Below, one piece after another: positions 1 to 9,344 of a DNA stretch of 64,000 bases; position 1 is the first letter of the stretch; every line of letters starts with the position of its first letter. Source of the stretch: Streptomyces sp. B21-083. GTDB lineage: Bacteria; Actinomycetota; Actinomycetes; Streptomycetales; Streptomycetaceae. The stretch lies in NCBI RefSeq assembly GCF_036898825.1, contig NZ_JARUND010000001.1, positions 4,712,001 through 4,776,000 on the forward strand. The letters run 5' to 3'. The position numbers and the translations under genes are program-made. A model generated the notes under the pieces. That model searched no databases, was not told where the DNA came from, and saw only the letters and a list, made by a program, of their open reading frames with translations.

Positions 1-42
1 GACAAGCGGATCGTGAAGGCGATCGACGCACAGGCTCCGTAG
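1..42 (+). CDS. C-terminal tail of a protein cut by the window edge
   Basis: The first 42 bases read in frame as DKRIVKAIDAQAP followed by TAG, and a hairpin terminator follows at once. Only 13 residues are visible, so the family cannot be recognised. The tail plus the terminator indicate a plus-strand gene ending here. Confidence 0.55.
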   Translation, partial: DKRIVKAIDAQAP

Positions 43-45
43 AAA

Positions 46-80
46 ACCCCGCAAAACGGCCACCGAAGCCGTAACGGGGT
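46..80 (+). terminator. Terminator after the truncated first gene
   Basis: A two-part stem is visible: ACCCCG pairs with CGGGGT, enclosing ACGGC pairing with GCCGT. It starts four bases after the TAG stop of the preceding gene. Confidence 0.5.
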
Positions 81-168
81 CGGTACGGTGGGTGAGTTCG
101 CTCCGGGGCTCACCCTCCTGTACAGTCTCTTTTCGCAGCACAGCGCAACATCAAGTGCCGCGAAACCT

Positions 169-243
169 GGTCCTGTGGAGCAGTTTGGAGTGCTCGCCAC
201 CCTGTCAAGGTGGAGGCCGCGGGTTCAAATCCCGTCAGGACCG
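169..243 (+). tRNA. tRNA-Asp (GTC)
   Basis: Acceptor arms GGTCCTG and CAGGACC pair perfectly and G is the discriminator base. The anticodon stem CCACC/GGTGG holds a loop with GTC, and the T arm has the usual GGTTCAAATCC. CCA is not encoded. A strong hairpin terminator follows within 10 bases. A weak promoter candidate (TTCGCT, 18 bases, TACAGT) ends at about 126. Confidence 0.96.
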
Positions 244-250
244 CAGCAAA

Positions 251-290
251 GAAGAAGGCCCGCATCCGGCAACGGACGCGGGCCTTCTTC
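251..290 (+). terminator. tRNA-Asp terminator
   Basis: GAAGAAGGCCCGC pairs with GCGGGCCTTCTTC around a short loop. It lies directly downstream of tRNA-Asp, the usual arrangement for Streptomyces tRNA units. Confidence 0.8.
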
Positions 291-319
291 GTGCCCCCGT
301 CAGGACCGCGAGTGATGTA

Positions 320-355
320 CGAGAGGGCCCGAGTCTCATGACTCGGGCCCTCTCG
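320..355. terminator. Perfect 15-bp inverted repeat, probable second terminator
   Basis: CGAGAGGGCCCGAGT is followed after six bases by its exact complement. It lies between tRNA-Asp and the next small gene, has no T tract, and could act in either direction. Confidence 0.6.
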
Positions 356-442
356 CGTTGCCGCCGTATTGACGGCGCCGCCCTCCCCCGGTACCCAGAA
401 AGCAGGGCCTTCGATGCCCTGTCCCCCTTCCGGAGGTGGCGT

Positions 443-631
443 ATGGCGGCGACCGCGCGACGGCACGAGACGCGTGCTCTGCTTCGGGCACATCTGGCGG
501 CCGCGAGCGGGTACCGGCATCTCACGGGGCACTGTCCGATCTGCCACCGGCTGGAGCGGCTCGCCATGGAGCGCTGCGACGCGGACACCGAGGCCGACGA
601 GACACCGGGTGCCAACAGCGGTTCCCTCTAA
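443..631 (+). CDS. Small conserved Streptomyces protein (DUF6274-like)
   Basis: This 62-residue product starts at an ATG preceded by GGAGG with good spacing. It is basic and Arg-rich at the N-terminus, carries HCPICH (a CxxCH pair that could bind a metal or haem), and ends in an acidic tail. The position next to bldC and the overall look match a small family annotated DUF6274 in Streptomyces, but the assignment is from memory. Function is unknown. A longer reading frame runs through the tRNA upstream and is not credible as coding. Confidence 0.7.
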   Translation: MAATARRHETRALLRAHLAAASGYRHLTGHCPICHRLERLAMERCDADTEADETPGANSGSL

Positions 632-722
632 CACCTGTGCCGCAGCGTCAACAAGGCGCGCGGCATGTGACGGGTGTCACTGCATGAGTTTTCGAAATGT
701 GGGTTCTTACCGGTCTCCTACA

Positions 723-755
723 ACTGGTCAATTTAATATGTGCAATTGCACCAGT
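723..755. repeat. AT-rich inverted repeat in the gap before bldC
   Basis: The 632-844 gap holds no gene. It contains ACTGGT and ACCAGT arms flanking an AT-rich centre that includes the perfect 12-bp palindrome GTGCAATTGCAC at 740-751. It could be an operator or a weak hairpin. The AT-rich patch stands out from its GC-rich surroundings. Confidence 0.4.
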
Positions 756-844
756 CCCCGGACAGGCCCCACAGCAGATCCGACACCCCTCCCCAGAGTC
801 CAACAAGCCCGCTCACAGCACCCCGTGCCACCCCACCCAGGGGC

Positions 845-888
845 ACAAAAAAAGATCGCGCTGGACCCGGCGGAGTCCAGCGCGATCT
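845..888 (-). terminator. bldC rho-independent terminator
   Basis: On the minus strand AGATCGCGCTGGAC pairs with GTCCAGCGCGATCT around eight bases, and seven T residues follow. It lies about 220 bases past the bldC stop. Confidence 0.8.
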
Positions 889-1111
889 CTACGACGCGCC
901 CTTGAAGCTGTGGAACCGGTGGAACTGCGTTGGGCGTGGGGCCTGTTGGGGCAGGACCCGCGTCGCTTCGAGCGGTCAACGATCAAGCTGATGGAGCAGG
1001 TGACTCTGGTGACTCTGATGGTGCGGGTGTTGCTGGTGCTTCCGGTGTTGCCAGTCGAACGGCTCGGCCGATAGTTGGGGGACCTGCCGACACGTCCGAC
1101 TATTCAGTTGG

Positions 1112-1318
1112 TCAGGCCTCGCTGCGCTGCTGCGGAATGCCCGCAAGCAGGGCGCGGACCTCGGCCTCGCGGTAACGGCGATGTCCGCCGAGCGTGCGAA
1201 TGGACGTGAGCTTGCCGGCCTTCGCCCACCGCGTCACCGTCTTGGGGTCAACACGGAACATGGTGGCGACCTCAGCCGGGGTCAGCAGCGGCTCGGCATC
1301 AGGGGTGCGAGCGGTCAT
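1112..1318 (-). CDS. bldC: BldC, developmental DNA-binding regulator
   Basis: This 68-residue MerR-like winged-helix protein matches the length and composition of Streptomyces BldC. It has the helix-turn-helix segment LTPAEVATMFRVDPKTVTRW near residues 12-31 and the wing motif TLGGHRRY. BldC lacks the MerR dimerisation helix, binds tandem direct repeats cooperatively, and delays entry into development. The ATG at 1318 is chosen over an upstream in-frame ATG at 1357 because GAGGAGG sits at the right distance and 68 aa is the family length. It is transcribed alone, with its own terminator. Confidence 0.97.
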   Translation of the reverse strand: MTARTPDAEPLLTPAEVATMFRVDPKTVTRWAKAGKLTSIRTLGGHRRYREAEVRALLAGIPQQRSEA

Positions 1319-1830
1319 GAGCGGCCTCCTCGGGAGAACCGAACCTTCTCGGTTCATTCCTCTAAATTCTGCACCTTGACCCGCGTTGCCCGAAATGGCG
1401 GATGCGGGTCGAGTCGGTTATAGGACGAACGGCTTGTCCTCGGCACTACAACTACACCATCTGTCCAACCGCGTAGGCCAAACCGACGGAATTGCCCTCC
1501 CAGGCGGCCATCAGCGACGGAAGCCGATGGACCATGCCATAGCGGACAGTCACGCCACTGTGACGATCAGTCACAGTGGCGATCGGGAGTCACGAGACCC
1601 CCCATAGCGTGCAATGCTGAGATTCCACCCAAAGCTGGGCAGATAGAGCCTCCCCCGGACTCCTTGTCCTATTTTGGCACGAGGAGGGGCAAGGAAGGCA
1701 AGCCACCTGTACGTGCGGTCCGTCACGCTTGACACAAACGCCCGGATCGGGACCTACGTCCCACGGCAGCCCCAAGAGCGTCCCACAGAAATGGAACTCA
1801 CGTTCCAGGGAGTCTTTTTTTGACGAACTG
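1319..1830 (-). promoter_or_regulatory. bldC upstream region with a dyad
   Basis: This 512-bp stretch has no convincing gene and should hold the bldC promoter. The clearest structure is a perfect inverted repeat at 1554-1580, where GCCACTGTGAC and GTCACAGTGGC flank five bases. A second short dyad (CGAACTG/CAGTTCG, about 1824-1837) overlaps the stop of the next gene. No promoter hexamers can be assigned with confidence. Confidence 0.4.
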
Positions 1831-2682
1831 TCAGTTCGCCGACCTCCGGTCCCGCACCGACTGCCACCGCTCCACGAGCCGCCCGTACGCCTCCCCGGCC
1901 GCCTCGCCGTCCCCGTCGCGCAGCGCCTCGATCCCGGCGGCCACGTCCGCCGCCGAGTGGTCGCCGGCCAGATCACCGGCCGGCAGCACATGCACCAGCC
2001 CGCCGTAGTCCAGCTCGACCAGCGACCTCGGGTGGAACTCCTCCAGCCACCGCCCCACGTCCAGCAGCCCGTCGATCAGCGGCCCCTCGTCGAGGGCGTC
2101 ACGCAGGGTGCGCAGCCCGCGCGCCACACGCCGCCGCGCCTGCACCATGGGCGTCCGGTAACGCAGCACGGGCGCCGCGCCCCCGGCGGCCCCCGAGCCC
2201 TTGTCGTACTCGCGCTCCTCGTCGGTCACGAGCACGAACCAGTTGAGCGGCACCTGCCAGGTCGCCGTACGGATCCACGGGCGGGCGTCCGGGTTGCGGC
2301 TCAGCCAGCGCTCGTAGTCCTGGGTGGCCTGATGGCGTACGAGGGGCGGCAGAGCGGCGTCCAGGAGCGGCAGCGGCAGTTCCTCCCCCAGCCCACCCAG
2401 CGCCTGCCAGCCGCGCAGCCTGGTGCGCCAGGGGCAGACGCACAGCACCCCCTCGACCTCGGTCACGAACGCGTCGGCGCTCTCGTGCACCGGCACCGCG
2501 ACCGGCGGGACGGGCAGCAAGTCGGCCAGGGAGCGCCGTAGTTCGTCCTGGTACGAGGGCCGGTCGGGCCGCCGGGCGTAGCGCGCCCAGTGGCTGCGCT
2601 CCGGCTCCGGGAAGGCCGCCAGCGGCTCGTAGACGCGCAAGTAGGACGCGTACGGGACGATCACCGAGGACACCTTGGGCAC
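1831..2682 (-). CDS. Conserved Streptomyces protein of unknown function
   Basis: The product is 283 residues, soluble, with no signal or membrane segment, and has the position of SCO4090 between bldC and vdh. It is rich in Trp and Arg (for example [15 protein letters not shown] and [25 protein letters not shown]) and is probably a single globular fold. No catalytic motif was recognised. The GTG at 2682 is supported by GGGAGGGAG upstream. It diverges from vdh, so the 232-bp gap probably holds both promoters. Confidence 0.85.
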   Translation of the reverse strand: MPKVSSVIVPYASYLRVYEPLAAFPEPERSHWARYARRPDRPSYQDELRRSLADLLPVPPVAVPVHESADAFVTEVEGVLCVCPWRTRLRGWQALGGLGEELPLPLLDAALPPLVRHQATQDYERWLSRNPDARPWIRTATWQVPLNWFVLVTDEEREYDKGSGAAGGAAPVLRYRTPMVQARRRVARGLRTLRDALDEGPLIDGLLDVGRWLEEFHPRSLVELDYGGLVHVLPAGDLAGDHSAADVAAGIEALRDGDGEAAGEAYGRLVERWQSVRDRRSAN

Positions 2683-2914
2683 GCCTGCTCCCTCCCCTCT
2701 GGACGACCAGGGAAAACCGCGTAACCAGCACAGTGCAGCACGGGAAAATTATGCAAACCGTCGTACCGGCCCACGTCACCGGTGGGTGATCCTCGGCACT
2801 GCGGGGGCGGTTGGCATACGCGGACCAGGGAGGAGCTCTACCCTCATGCCCACGGAGGCCGCCACCCGTACGGGCTCCAGCCCCAACCGCCGCTACTTCC
2901 CTGGAGTCACCACA

Positions 2915-4009
2915 GTGACCGACGTAACCGGCGCGCCTGCTGATGTACTGCACACCCTGTTCCACTCGGAGCAGGGGGGTCATGAGCAAGTCGTGCTCTG
3001 CCAGGATCGGGCCACCGGCCTCAAAGCCGTGATCGCCATCCACTCCACCGCCCTGGGCCCCGCGCTCGGCGGTACGCGCTTCTACCCGTACGCGAGCGAG
3101 GCGGAGGCCGTCGCCGACGCGCTGAACCTCGCGCGCGGGATGTCGTACAAGAACGCCATGGCCGGTCTCGACCACGGTGGCGGCAAGGCCGTGATCATCG
3201 GCGATCCGGACATCGTCAAGAGCGAGGAACTCCTCCTCGCGTACGGCCGGTTCGTGGCCTCGCTCGGCGGGCGGTACGTCACCGCGTGTGACGTCGGTAC
3301 GTATGTGGCCGACATGGACGTGGTCGCGCGCGAGTGCCGCTGGACGACCGGGCGGTCCCCGGAGAACGGCGGCGCGGGCGACTCGTCCGTGCTGACCGCC
3401 TTCGGCGTCTACCAGGGCATGCGGGCCTCCGCCCAGCACCTGTGGGGCGACCCGTCGCTGCGCGGGCGCCTGGTCGGTATCGCGGGCGTCGGCAAGGTCG
3501 GCCACCACCTGGTGCGCCATCTGCGCGATGACGGCGCCACAGTCGTGATCACGGACGTACGGCAGGACGCTGTGTGGCGCATCGCCGACCAGGACCCGTC
3601 CGTGGGTGTGGTCGCGGACACGGAACGCCTGATCGAGATCGAGGGCCTCGACATCTACGCCCCCTGCGCGCTCGGCGGAGCCCTGAACGACGTCACTGTG
3701 CCCAAGCTGACCGCCAAGGTGGTGTGCGGGGCGGCCAACAACCAGCTCTCGCACTCGGGCGTCGAGAAGGACCTCGCGGACCGCGGGATCCTCTACGCGC
3801 CCGACTACGTCGTGAACGCCGGTGGCGTGATCCAGGTGGCCGACGAACTGCGCGGGTTCGACTTCGAACGGTGCAAGGCCAAGGCTGCGAAGATCTACGA
3901 CACCACGCTGGCCATATTCGCACGTGCGAAGGCAGACGGGATTCCGCCGGCCGCCGCGGCCGACCGGATCGCCGAGCAGCGGATGGCGGAGGCCCGCCGG
4001 AGGCCGTAG
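2915..4009 (+). CDS. vdh: Valine (branched-chain amino acid) dehydrogenase
   Basis: The product is 364 residues, the length of S. coelicolor Vdh. It oxidatively deaminates valine, leucine and isoleucine with NAD, feeding branched acyl-CoA precursors. Conserved lysines are K79 (GMSYKN) and K91 (GGGK), and the Rossmann motif GVGKVG is near 191-196. The GTG start at 2915 gives the family N-terminus; 80 more in-frame codons upstream have no counterpart in the family. It is transcribed away from its neighbour and is probably monocistronic. Confidence 0.96.
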   Translation: MTDVTGAPADVLHTLFHSEQGGHEQVVLCQDRATGLKAVIAIHSTALGPALGGTRFYPYASEAEAVADALNLARGMSYKNAMAGLDHGGGKAVIIGDPDIVKSEELLLAYGRFVASLGGRYVTACDVGTYVADMDVVARECRWTTGRSPENGGAGDSSVLTAFGVYQGMRASAQHLWGDPSLRGRLVGIAGVGKVGHHLVRHLRDDGATVVITDVRQDAVWRIADQDPSVGVVADTERLIEIEGLDIYAPCALGGALNDVTVPKLTAKVVCGAANNQLSHSGVEKDLADRGILYAPDYVVNAGGVIQVADELRGFDFERCKAKAAKIYDTTLAIFARAKADGIPPAAAADRIAEQRMAEARRRP

Positions 4010-4297
4010 CCGGACCGGGTGCGGAGGTACCGGCCGACGGGGTGTTGGAGAGAACTCTCACCCCCGTCGGCGGGTCGGCCACCAAGAAGTGGTTAAAATC
4101 GCGGTTGACCAGCGGGGACAGGGCACCTCGCGGGTCCTGAGCGCCGCCACGTCCTGCGGGCGACGTACCGTATAGGCGTGGGCTCAGGTACCGTGGAAGC
4201 CCTACGGACCGGTCTCTCTACGGAGAGCCCGTTCCAGAACATGAACGGGTGTCAAGACTCTGGGGCCATCGAGCCCCGTATCCGAGGGGGTCGAGCC

Positions 4298-4561
4298 ATG
4301 GGGCGCGGCCGGGCAAAGGCCAAGCAGACGAAGGTCGCCCGCCAGCTGAAGTACAGCAGCGGCGGGACTGACCTCTCGCGCCTGGCCAATGAGCTGGGCG
4401 CTTCGACTTCGAGCCAGCCGCCGAATGGCGAGCCGTTCGAGGACGACGACGAGGAAGAAGACGACCCGTACGCTCAGTACGCGGATCGATACAACGACGA
4501 TGATGAGGACGAGGACGGACAAGCCTCCGGTCCCTCGTCCCAACAACGCCGTGGAGCTTGA
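4298..4561 (+). CDS. DUF3073 family protein
   Basis: This 87-residue protein has a basic N-terminus (MGRGRAKAKQTKVARQLKY) and a very acidic Asp/Glu C-terminal half, the DUF3073 pattern common in actinobacteria. The ATG at 4298 follows GAGGGGG; an upstream in-frame GTG at 4178 would add about 40 unrelated residues. It lies between vdh and purM as in S. coelicolor (SCO4088). Function is unknown; the charge split suggests nucleic-acid or protein binding. Confidence 0.9.
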   Translation: MGRGRAKAKQTKVARQLKYSSGGTDLSRLANELGASTSSQPPNGEPFEDDDEEEDDPYAQYADRYNDDDEDEDGQASGPSSQQRRGA

Positions 4562-4634
4562 CGTCTTACGTCTGCTGCGGCGCGCCTGACAGGTAACGGG
4601 TTTCACGGTTCCTGTACGGCAGCAGCTGCACCTC

Positions 4635-4667
4635 ACCCGGTCCGGGCCATCTGGCGCCGGACCGGGT
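4635..4667. terminator. Terminator between DUF3073 gene and purM
   Basis: ACCCGGTCCGG and CCGGACCGGGT pair around 11 bases. It lies between convergent genes and can serve both. Confidence 0.75.
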
Positions 4668-4807
4668 TTCGTGCGTTGCCGCTCCGCTGGGTTGGGCAGG
4701 GCGCCTAGTGGCTCGGGGGGTGCTGTGGTTTTGCGGGTGTCGGCGCGTTGTGGTTTCTCGCGCCGTTCCTCGCGCCCCTTCGAGGCGGCTGCGCCGCCTT
4801 CTCGGGG

Positions 4808-5893
4808 CTAGTTGGTTGCGTAGTTGCCGGTCAGTTCTGCGCCTGTGGTGTGGTTGTCTCGGTCGGTGATCTCGCCTGCTACCCAGGCTTCTACGCCTCG
4901 GTCCGCCAGGGTGGCCAGGGCTGCGTCCGCCGAGTCCTCCGGGACGATCGCGATCATGCCGACGCCCATGTTCAGCGTCTTCTCCAGCTCCAGGCGCTCG
5001 ACGGAACCCGTCTTCCCGACGAGGTCGAAGACCGGGGCCGGGGTCCAGGTGGAGCGGTCGACGATCGCGTGCAGGCCGTCCGGGATCACCCGGGCCAGGT
5101 TGGCGGCCAGACCGCCGCCGGTGATGTGCGAGTAGGCGTGCACGTCGGTGGTCCGCATGAGGGCCAGGCAGTCCAGCGAGTAGATCTTGGTGGGGACGAG
5201 CAGTTCCTCGCCGAGGGTGCGCCCGAACTCCTCGATGTGCGCGTCCAGGGCCAGCCCGCCCTGCTTCAGCAGCACATGCCGGACGAGCGAGTACCCGTTC
5301 GAGTGAAGCCCGGAGGCCGCCATGGCGATCACCGCGTCACCCGTACGGATACGATCCGCGCCGAGCAACCGGTCGGCCTCCACGACGCCCGTACCGGCGC
5401 CGGCGACGTCGAAGTCGTCCGGGCCCAGCAGACCGGGGTGTTCGGCCGTCTCGCCGCCGACCAGGGCGCAGCCGGCCAGTACGCAGCCCTCCGCGATGCC
5501 CTTGACGATCGCCGCGACACGCTCGGGGTGAACCTTGCCGACGCAGATGTAGTCGGTCATGAACAGCGGCTCGGCGCCGCACACCACGATGTCGTCCATG
5601 ACCATGGCGACCAGGTCGTGGCCGATGGTGTCGTACACGCCGAGCTGCCGGGCGATGTCGACCTTCGTGCCGACGCCGTCCGTCGCGGAGGCGAGCAGCG
5701 GGCGCTCGAAGCGCTTGAGGGCGGAGGCGTCGAAGAGGCCGGCGAAGCCGCCGAGGCCGCCGAGGCCCGCGACTTCCGGGCGCTGGGTCTTCTTCACCCA
5801 CTCCTTCATCAGCTCGACGGCGCGGTCGCCCGCTTCGATGTCGACGCCGGCGGCCGCGTAGGAAGCGCCGGAGGCAGAGTTGGTCGCAGACAT
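4808..5893 (-). CDS. purM: Phosphoribosylformylglycinamidine cyclo-ligase (AIR synthetase)
   Basis: The product is 361 residues and closes FGAM to aminoimidazole ribotide with ATP (purine step 5). Family blocks are present: DGVGTKVDIA, VMDDIVVCGAEPLFMTDY, GGETAEHPG, GLHSNGYSLVR, HITGGGLAANL. The ATG at 5893 gives MSATNSASGASYAAAGVDIEAGD, the usual N-terminus. purF lies 55 bases upstream on the same strand, so the two probably form one unit. Confidence 0.97.
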   Translation of the reverse strand: MSATNSASGASYAAAGVDIEAGDRAVELMKEWVKKTQRPEVAGLGGLGGFAGLFDASALKRFERPLLASATDGVGTKVDIARQLGVYDTIGHDLVAMVMDDIVVCGAEPLFMTDYICVGKVHPERVAAIVKGIAEGCVLAGCALVGGETAEHPGLLGPDDFDVAGAGTGVVEADRLLGADRIRTGDAVIAMAASGLHSNGYSLVRHVLLKQGGLALDAHIEEFGRTLGEELLVPTKIYSLDCLALMRTTDVHAYSHITGGGLAANLARVIPDGLHAIVDRSTWTPAPVFDLVGKTGSVERLELEKTLNMGVGMIAIVPEDSADAALATLADRGVEAWVAGEITDRDNHTTGAELTGNYATN

Positions 5894-5948
5894 TGCCTGG
5901 GATCTTTCAGGTTGGTGTGAAGCAGGAGCAGGACTGCCGGAGCAGCGC

Positions 5949-7478
5949 TTACGGGCGGCGGATCGCGTCGGCCGCGGCCGTGGCGGCGGGCCCTGCGGCC
6001 AGCTCGGTCTCCAGGAGCTGCTTGCCGAGCAGTTCGGGATCCGGAAGGTCCATCGGGTACTCGCCGTCGAAGCAGGCACGGCACAGGTTCGGCTTGGCGA
6101 TGGTGGTCGCCTCGATCATGCCGTCCAGGGAGATGTACGAGAGGGAGTCGGCGCCGAGCGAGGTGCCGATCTCGTCGATGGTCATGCCGTTGGCGATGAG
6201 CTCGGCGCGGGTGGCGAAGTCGATGCCGAAGAAGCAGGGCCACTTCACCGGGGGCGAGGAGATCCGGATGTGGACCTCCGCCGCGCCGGCCTCCCGGAGC
6301 ATGCGCACGAGGGCGCGCTGGGTGTTGCCGCGCACGATCGAGTCGTCGACGACGACCAGACGCTTGCCCTTGATGACTTCCTTCAGCGGGTTCAGCTTCA
6401 GCCGGATACCGAGCTGCCGGATCGTCTGGGAGGGCTGGATGAACGTACGTCCGACATAGGCGTTCTTGACCAGTCCGGCCCCGAACGGGATTCCGGAGGC
6501 TTCGGCGTAACCGATGGCGGCCGGGGTGCCGGATTCCGGGGTCGCTATCACCAGGTCGGCCTCGACAGGGGCTTCCTTGGCGAGTTTCCGGCCCATCTCG
6601 ACGCGGGAGAGGTACACGTTCCGGCCGGCGATGTCGGTGTCCGGGCGGGCGAGGTACACGTACTCGAAGACGCAGCCCTTGGGCTTCGCTTCCGCGAATC
6701 GTGAGGTACGCAGACCGTTCTCGTCGATGGCGACGAACTCGCCCGGCTCGATCTCGCGCACATAGGCGGCGCCGCAGATGTCGAGGGCGGCGGACTCGGA
6801 GGCGACGACCCAGCCGCGCTCCAGCCGGCCCAGGACCAGCGGGCGGATGCCCTGCGGGTCGCGGGCGGCGTACAGCGTGTGCTCGTCCATGAAGACGAGG
6901 GAGAAGGCGCCCTGGACCTGCGGGAGGATGCGCGCGGAGGCGTCCTCGATGGTCAGCGGCTCGCCCTCGTCGTCGGTCTGCGCGGCCAGCAGGGCCGTCA
7001 GCAGATCGGTGTCGTTGGTCGCCGCGACGCGCGGAGTGCGGCCGTCGTGCTGCTTGGGCAGGTCGGCGACCATCTCGGCGAGCTGCGCCGTGTTGACGAG
7101 GTTGCCGTTGTGGCCGAGGGCGATGGAGCCGTGGCCGGTCGCGCGGAACGTCGGCTGGGCGTTCTCCCAGGTGGAGGCGCCGGTGGTCGAGTAGCGGGCG
7201 TGACCGACCGCTATATGACCCTTGAGCGCGCCGAGCGACGTCTCGTCGAAGACCTGGGAGACAAGACCCATGTCCTTGAAGACAAGGATCTTCGAGCCGT
7301 TGCTCACCGCGATACCGGCGGATTCCTGGCCTCGATGCTGCAGGGCGTAGAGCCCGAAGTAAGTGAGCTTGGCGACCTCTTCGCCGGGGGCCCAGACCCC
7401 GAAGACGCCGCAAGCGTCCTGGGGGCCTTTCTCGCCGGGGAGCAGATCATGACTGAGTCGACCGTCACCACGTGGCAC
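5949..7478 (-). CDS. purF: Amidophosphoribosyltransferase
   Basis: The 509-residue product catalyses the first committed purine step, PRPP plus glutamine to phosphoribosylamine. It has a propeptide ending before Cys23 (QDACGVFGVW), so the nucleophile should be exposed by self-cleavage as in the Bacillus-type enzyme. The glutaminase domain shows LQHRGQESAG and GHNGNLVN, the PRPP loop is VVVDDSIVRGNT, and C-terminal cysteines (WPCFFGID, NLCRACFDGEYP) suit an Fe-S ligand set. Start is GTG. It lies upstream of purM in the same orientation. Confidence 0.97.
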   Translation of the reverse strand: MPRGDGRLSHDLLPGEKGPQDACGVFGVWAPGEEVAKLTYFGLYALQHRGQESAGIAVSNGSKILVFKDMGLVSQVFDETSLGALKGHIAVGHARYSTTGASTWENAQPTFRATGHGSIALGHNGNLVNTAQLAEMVADLPKQHDGRTPRVAATNDTDLLTALLAAQTDDEGEPLTIEDASARILPQVQGAFSLVFMDEHTLYAARDPQGIRPLVLGRLERGWVVASESAALDICGAAYVREIEPGEFVAIDENGLRTSRFAEAKPKGCVFEYVYLARPDTDIAGRNVYLSRVEMGRKLAKEAPVEADLVIATPESGTPAAIGYAEASGIPFGAGLVKNAYVGRTFIQPSQTIRQLGIRLKLNPLKEVIKGKRLVVVDDSIVRGNTQRALVRMLREAGAAEVHIRISSPPVKWPCFFGIDFATRAELIANGMTIDEIGTSLGADSLSYISLDGMIEATTIAKPNLCRACFDGEYPMDLPDPELLGKQLLETELAAGPAATAAADAIRRP

Positions 7479-7572
7479 GCCACCGAGTGTAGGCGAGATC
7501 GACCACTGGTCCGAATTAGGGAATGCGACTGTGACACGCGGGCGCCGGAGGGTCCTGGACTGCGGTAGGAGC

Positions 7573-8415
7573 TCAATCGGCGACTGTCGCGCTGGCGGTG
7601 GTCCCGTTTGCGCTGGTCAGAGAGAGGGACCGCTGATCGATCTTGTACGTCGTCCTGCCGTCGAACAGTTTCAGGAAGCTCTTCTCGGCCTTCATGAGTG
7701 AGGCGTCGCACATCCTTCGGGTGGTCGCCGGACTGCCGAAAGTGATAGAGCCGTCGCTCACCGTCGCCTCAGCAGAAACGTTGTTGCAGCCAGCCTTGCC
7801 GCTGACGGTCCCCTTCTTCTGGTCGAAGACGAGGTAGGTGTCGGCGCCGGAGGGCAGCGGGCTGACGGTGTCGGCGCCGGTCTCGCTGACCGTCGTGACC
7901 GTCCACTTGGTGCCGTAGAGGGGGGCGGCCTTCTCCTCGGTGAGGTGGATGGTGGCGCCGGCCTTGGTGGTGAGGGTGAGCTGCTCCTCACCGTCAACCT
8001 TGACCTGGGCGGTGAGGGTGCCGCCGGTGAGCGCCTTGGAGAAGGAATTCTCGAAGGTCATCCGATCACCGATACAGGCCATGTCCGTAGAGCGAGCCTG
8101 TCCGAGGTTGATGGCGTCACCGTCGACCTTGGCGGTGGCCCCGAAGCTGTTGCAGCCGTAATTGCCGCTGACCTCGCCGTTCTTCTCGATCTGGAGGTAG
8201 GCGCCGGCGGGCGCGGCACTCTTCTTCCCGTCGACGGTGAGATCGTCGACGCTCCAGTGGACGCCGGTGACCTCGGATGTTCCCGCGGCCGTCCCCTTTC
8301 CTGACCCGACCGTCTGGCTGCCGCCGTCCTTCTCGCTGCCACAGGCCGCGGCGAGGGGGAGGACGGCCAGGGTCAGGAGGCTGAGGCTCACGCTCGTCAG
8401 TCGCTGCTTTTTCAT
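7573..8415 (-). CDS. META-domain lipoprotein
   Basis: The 280-residue product has a lipoprotein signal with lipobox LAAAC, Cys at residue 25, followed by a Gly/Ser linker. Two HslJ/META-type repeats follow, each with a G-C-N element (NYGCNSF; KAGCNNV) and a later Met-Cys segment (STDMACIG; TTRRMCDAS). These pairs suggest one disulfide per domain outside the membrane. META proteins are linked to envelope stress in other bacteria; the substrate here is unknown. It ends 94 bases from the purF start, so read-through is possible. Confidence 0.88.
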   Translation of the reverse strand: MKKQRLTSVSLSLLTLAVLPLAAACGSEKDGGSQTVGSGKGTAAGTSEVTGVHWSVDDLTVDGKKSAAPAGAYLQIEKNGEVSGNYGCNSFGATAKVDGDAINLGQARSTDMACIGDRMTFENSFSKALTGGTLTAQVKVDGEEQLTLTTKAGATIHLTEEKAAPLYGTKWTVTTVSETGADTVSPLPSGADTYLVFDQKKGTVSGKAGCNNVSAEATVSDGSITFGSPATTRRMCDASLMKAEKSFLKLFDGRTTYKIDQRSLSLTSANGTTASATVAD

Positions 8416-8500
8416 GCCGGTGGGACGGAAGGGGTGGGTGGGCGGTTCCCGTCCGGCTGCTTTTCGGAGGAGGCTGCGGATTCCGCGTACGGGGCTGCCG

Positions 8501-9313
8501 TCAGGCCATCAGGGGCAGCAGCGCTCCGAGGTCGGCGCGTTCGCCGCTCGCGCTGACCTGGGCGTTGTCGAGGGCGTCGGCCCACTGGACCCGGCCGGTG
8601 GCCAGGCGGATCCAGGTCAGCGGGTCGGTCTCGACGACGTTGGGCGGGGTGCCACGGGTGTGCCTCGGGCCTTCGACGCACTGCACCACGGCGTACGGCG
8701 GGATGCGGACCTCCGTCGAGCCGCCGGGGGCCTTGGAGGCGAGGGCGTCGGCGAGGAGGCGTGTGCAGGTGCCGAGCGCCTGACGGTCGTACGGGATGTC
8801 GAGGCCGGGGACGGCGGCGTTCAGGTCGTCGGTGTGGACGACCAGTTCGACGGTACGGGTGACCAGGTAGTCGGCGAGGGTCATGGCGCCGGTACGGGTG
8901 GCGAGCCGGCGATCACCGGAGGCCGTGGCCAGTCGTTGGGTGAGGCGCTCTTCGGTGCGGGCGTAGAGGGCGTTCAGGGCATCCGGGTCGGGGTGGGCGG
9001 CGGCCAGGTCGCGGGTGCCGTGGGCGATGTCGGCGGCACGGGCGGCGGTGGCGAACGGCCAGTCGAGAAGGCCGAGTTCGGCTTTCGGCGGCTCGTCCCG
9101 GTCGAGATTGCGACTGACGGTCTCCAGGGCCATGGTCACGTGCGCGGCCAGGTCGTGGACCGTCCAGTCGCCGAGGCGGGTGGGAAGGGCGAGTCGGTCG
9201 GGGGTGAAGGTGGAGACGGCGGTGCGGATGTTGGCGTACTGCGTGAGGATCGCGGTGCGGGTTTTGACGGGGTCGTAGGTGCGGGGCTTCGGCTTTCTGG
9301 GGGGCGGGGGCAT
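8501..9313 (-). CDS. Maleylpyruvate isomerase-like (mycothiol-dependent, DinB-fold) protein
   Basis: The 270-residue product has the N-terminal helical DinB/MDMPI fold. TRLGDWTVHDLAAHVT carries the His of the metal site, and TRTVELVVHTDDLNAAV carries another His-Asp pair. A C-terminal SCP2-like half follows. Such actinobacterial enzymes often use mycothiol. The ATG at 9313 removes 77 upstream codons that look unrelated. The exact substrate cannot be told. It follows the lipoprotein gene on the same strand. Confidence 0.8.
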   Translation of the reverse strand: MPPPPRKPKPRTYDPVKTRTAILTQYANIRTAVSTFTPDRLALPTRLGDWTVHDLAAHVTMALETVSRNLDRDEPPKAELGLLDWPFATAARAADIAHGTRDLAAAHPDPDALNALYARTEERLTQRLATASGDRRLATRTGAMTLADYLVTRTVELVVHTDDLNAAVPGLDIPYDRQALGTCTRLLADALASKAPGGSTEVRIPPYAVVQCVEGPRHTRGTPPNVVETDPLTWIRLATGRVQWADALDNAQVSASGERADLGALLPLMA

Positions 9314-9344
9314 GGCGGGGAGGGTAGTCGGCGGGGTCGGGGTC

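Noticed and set aside
2099..3754. A 551-codon minus-strand frame across the vdh region
   Set aside because: It is antisense to vdh and then runs into a wrong frame of the neighbouring gene; vdh is unambiguous.
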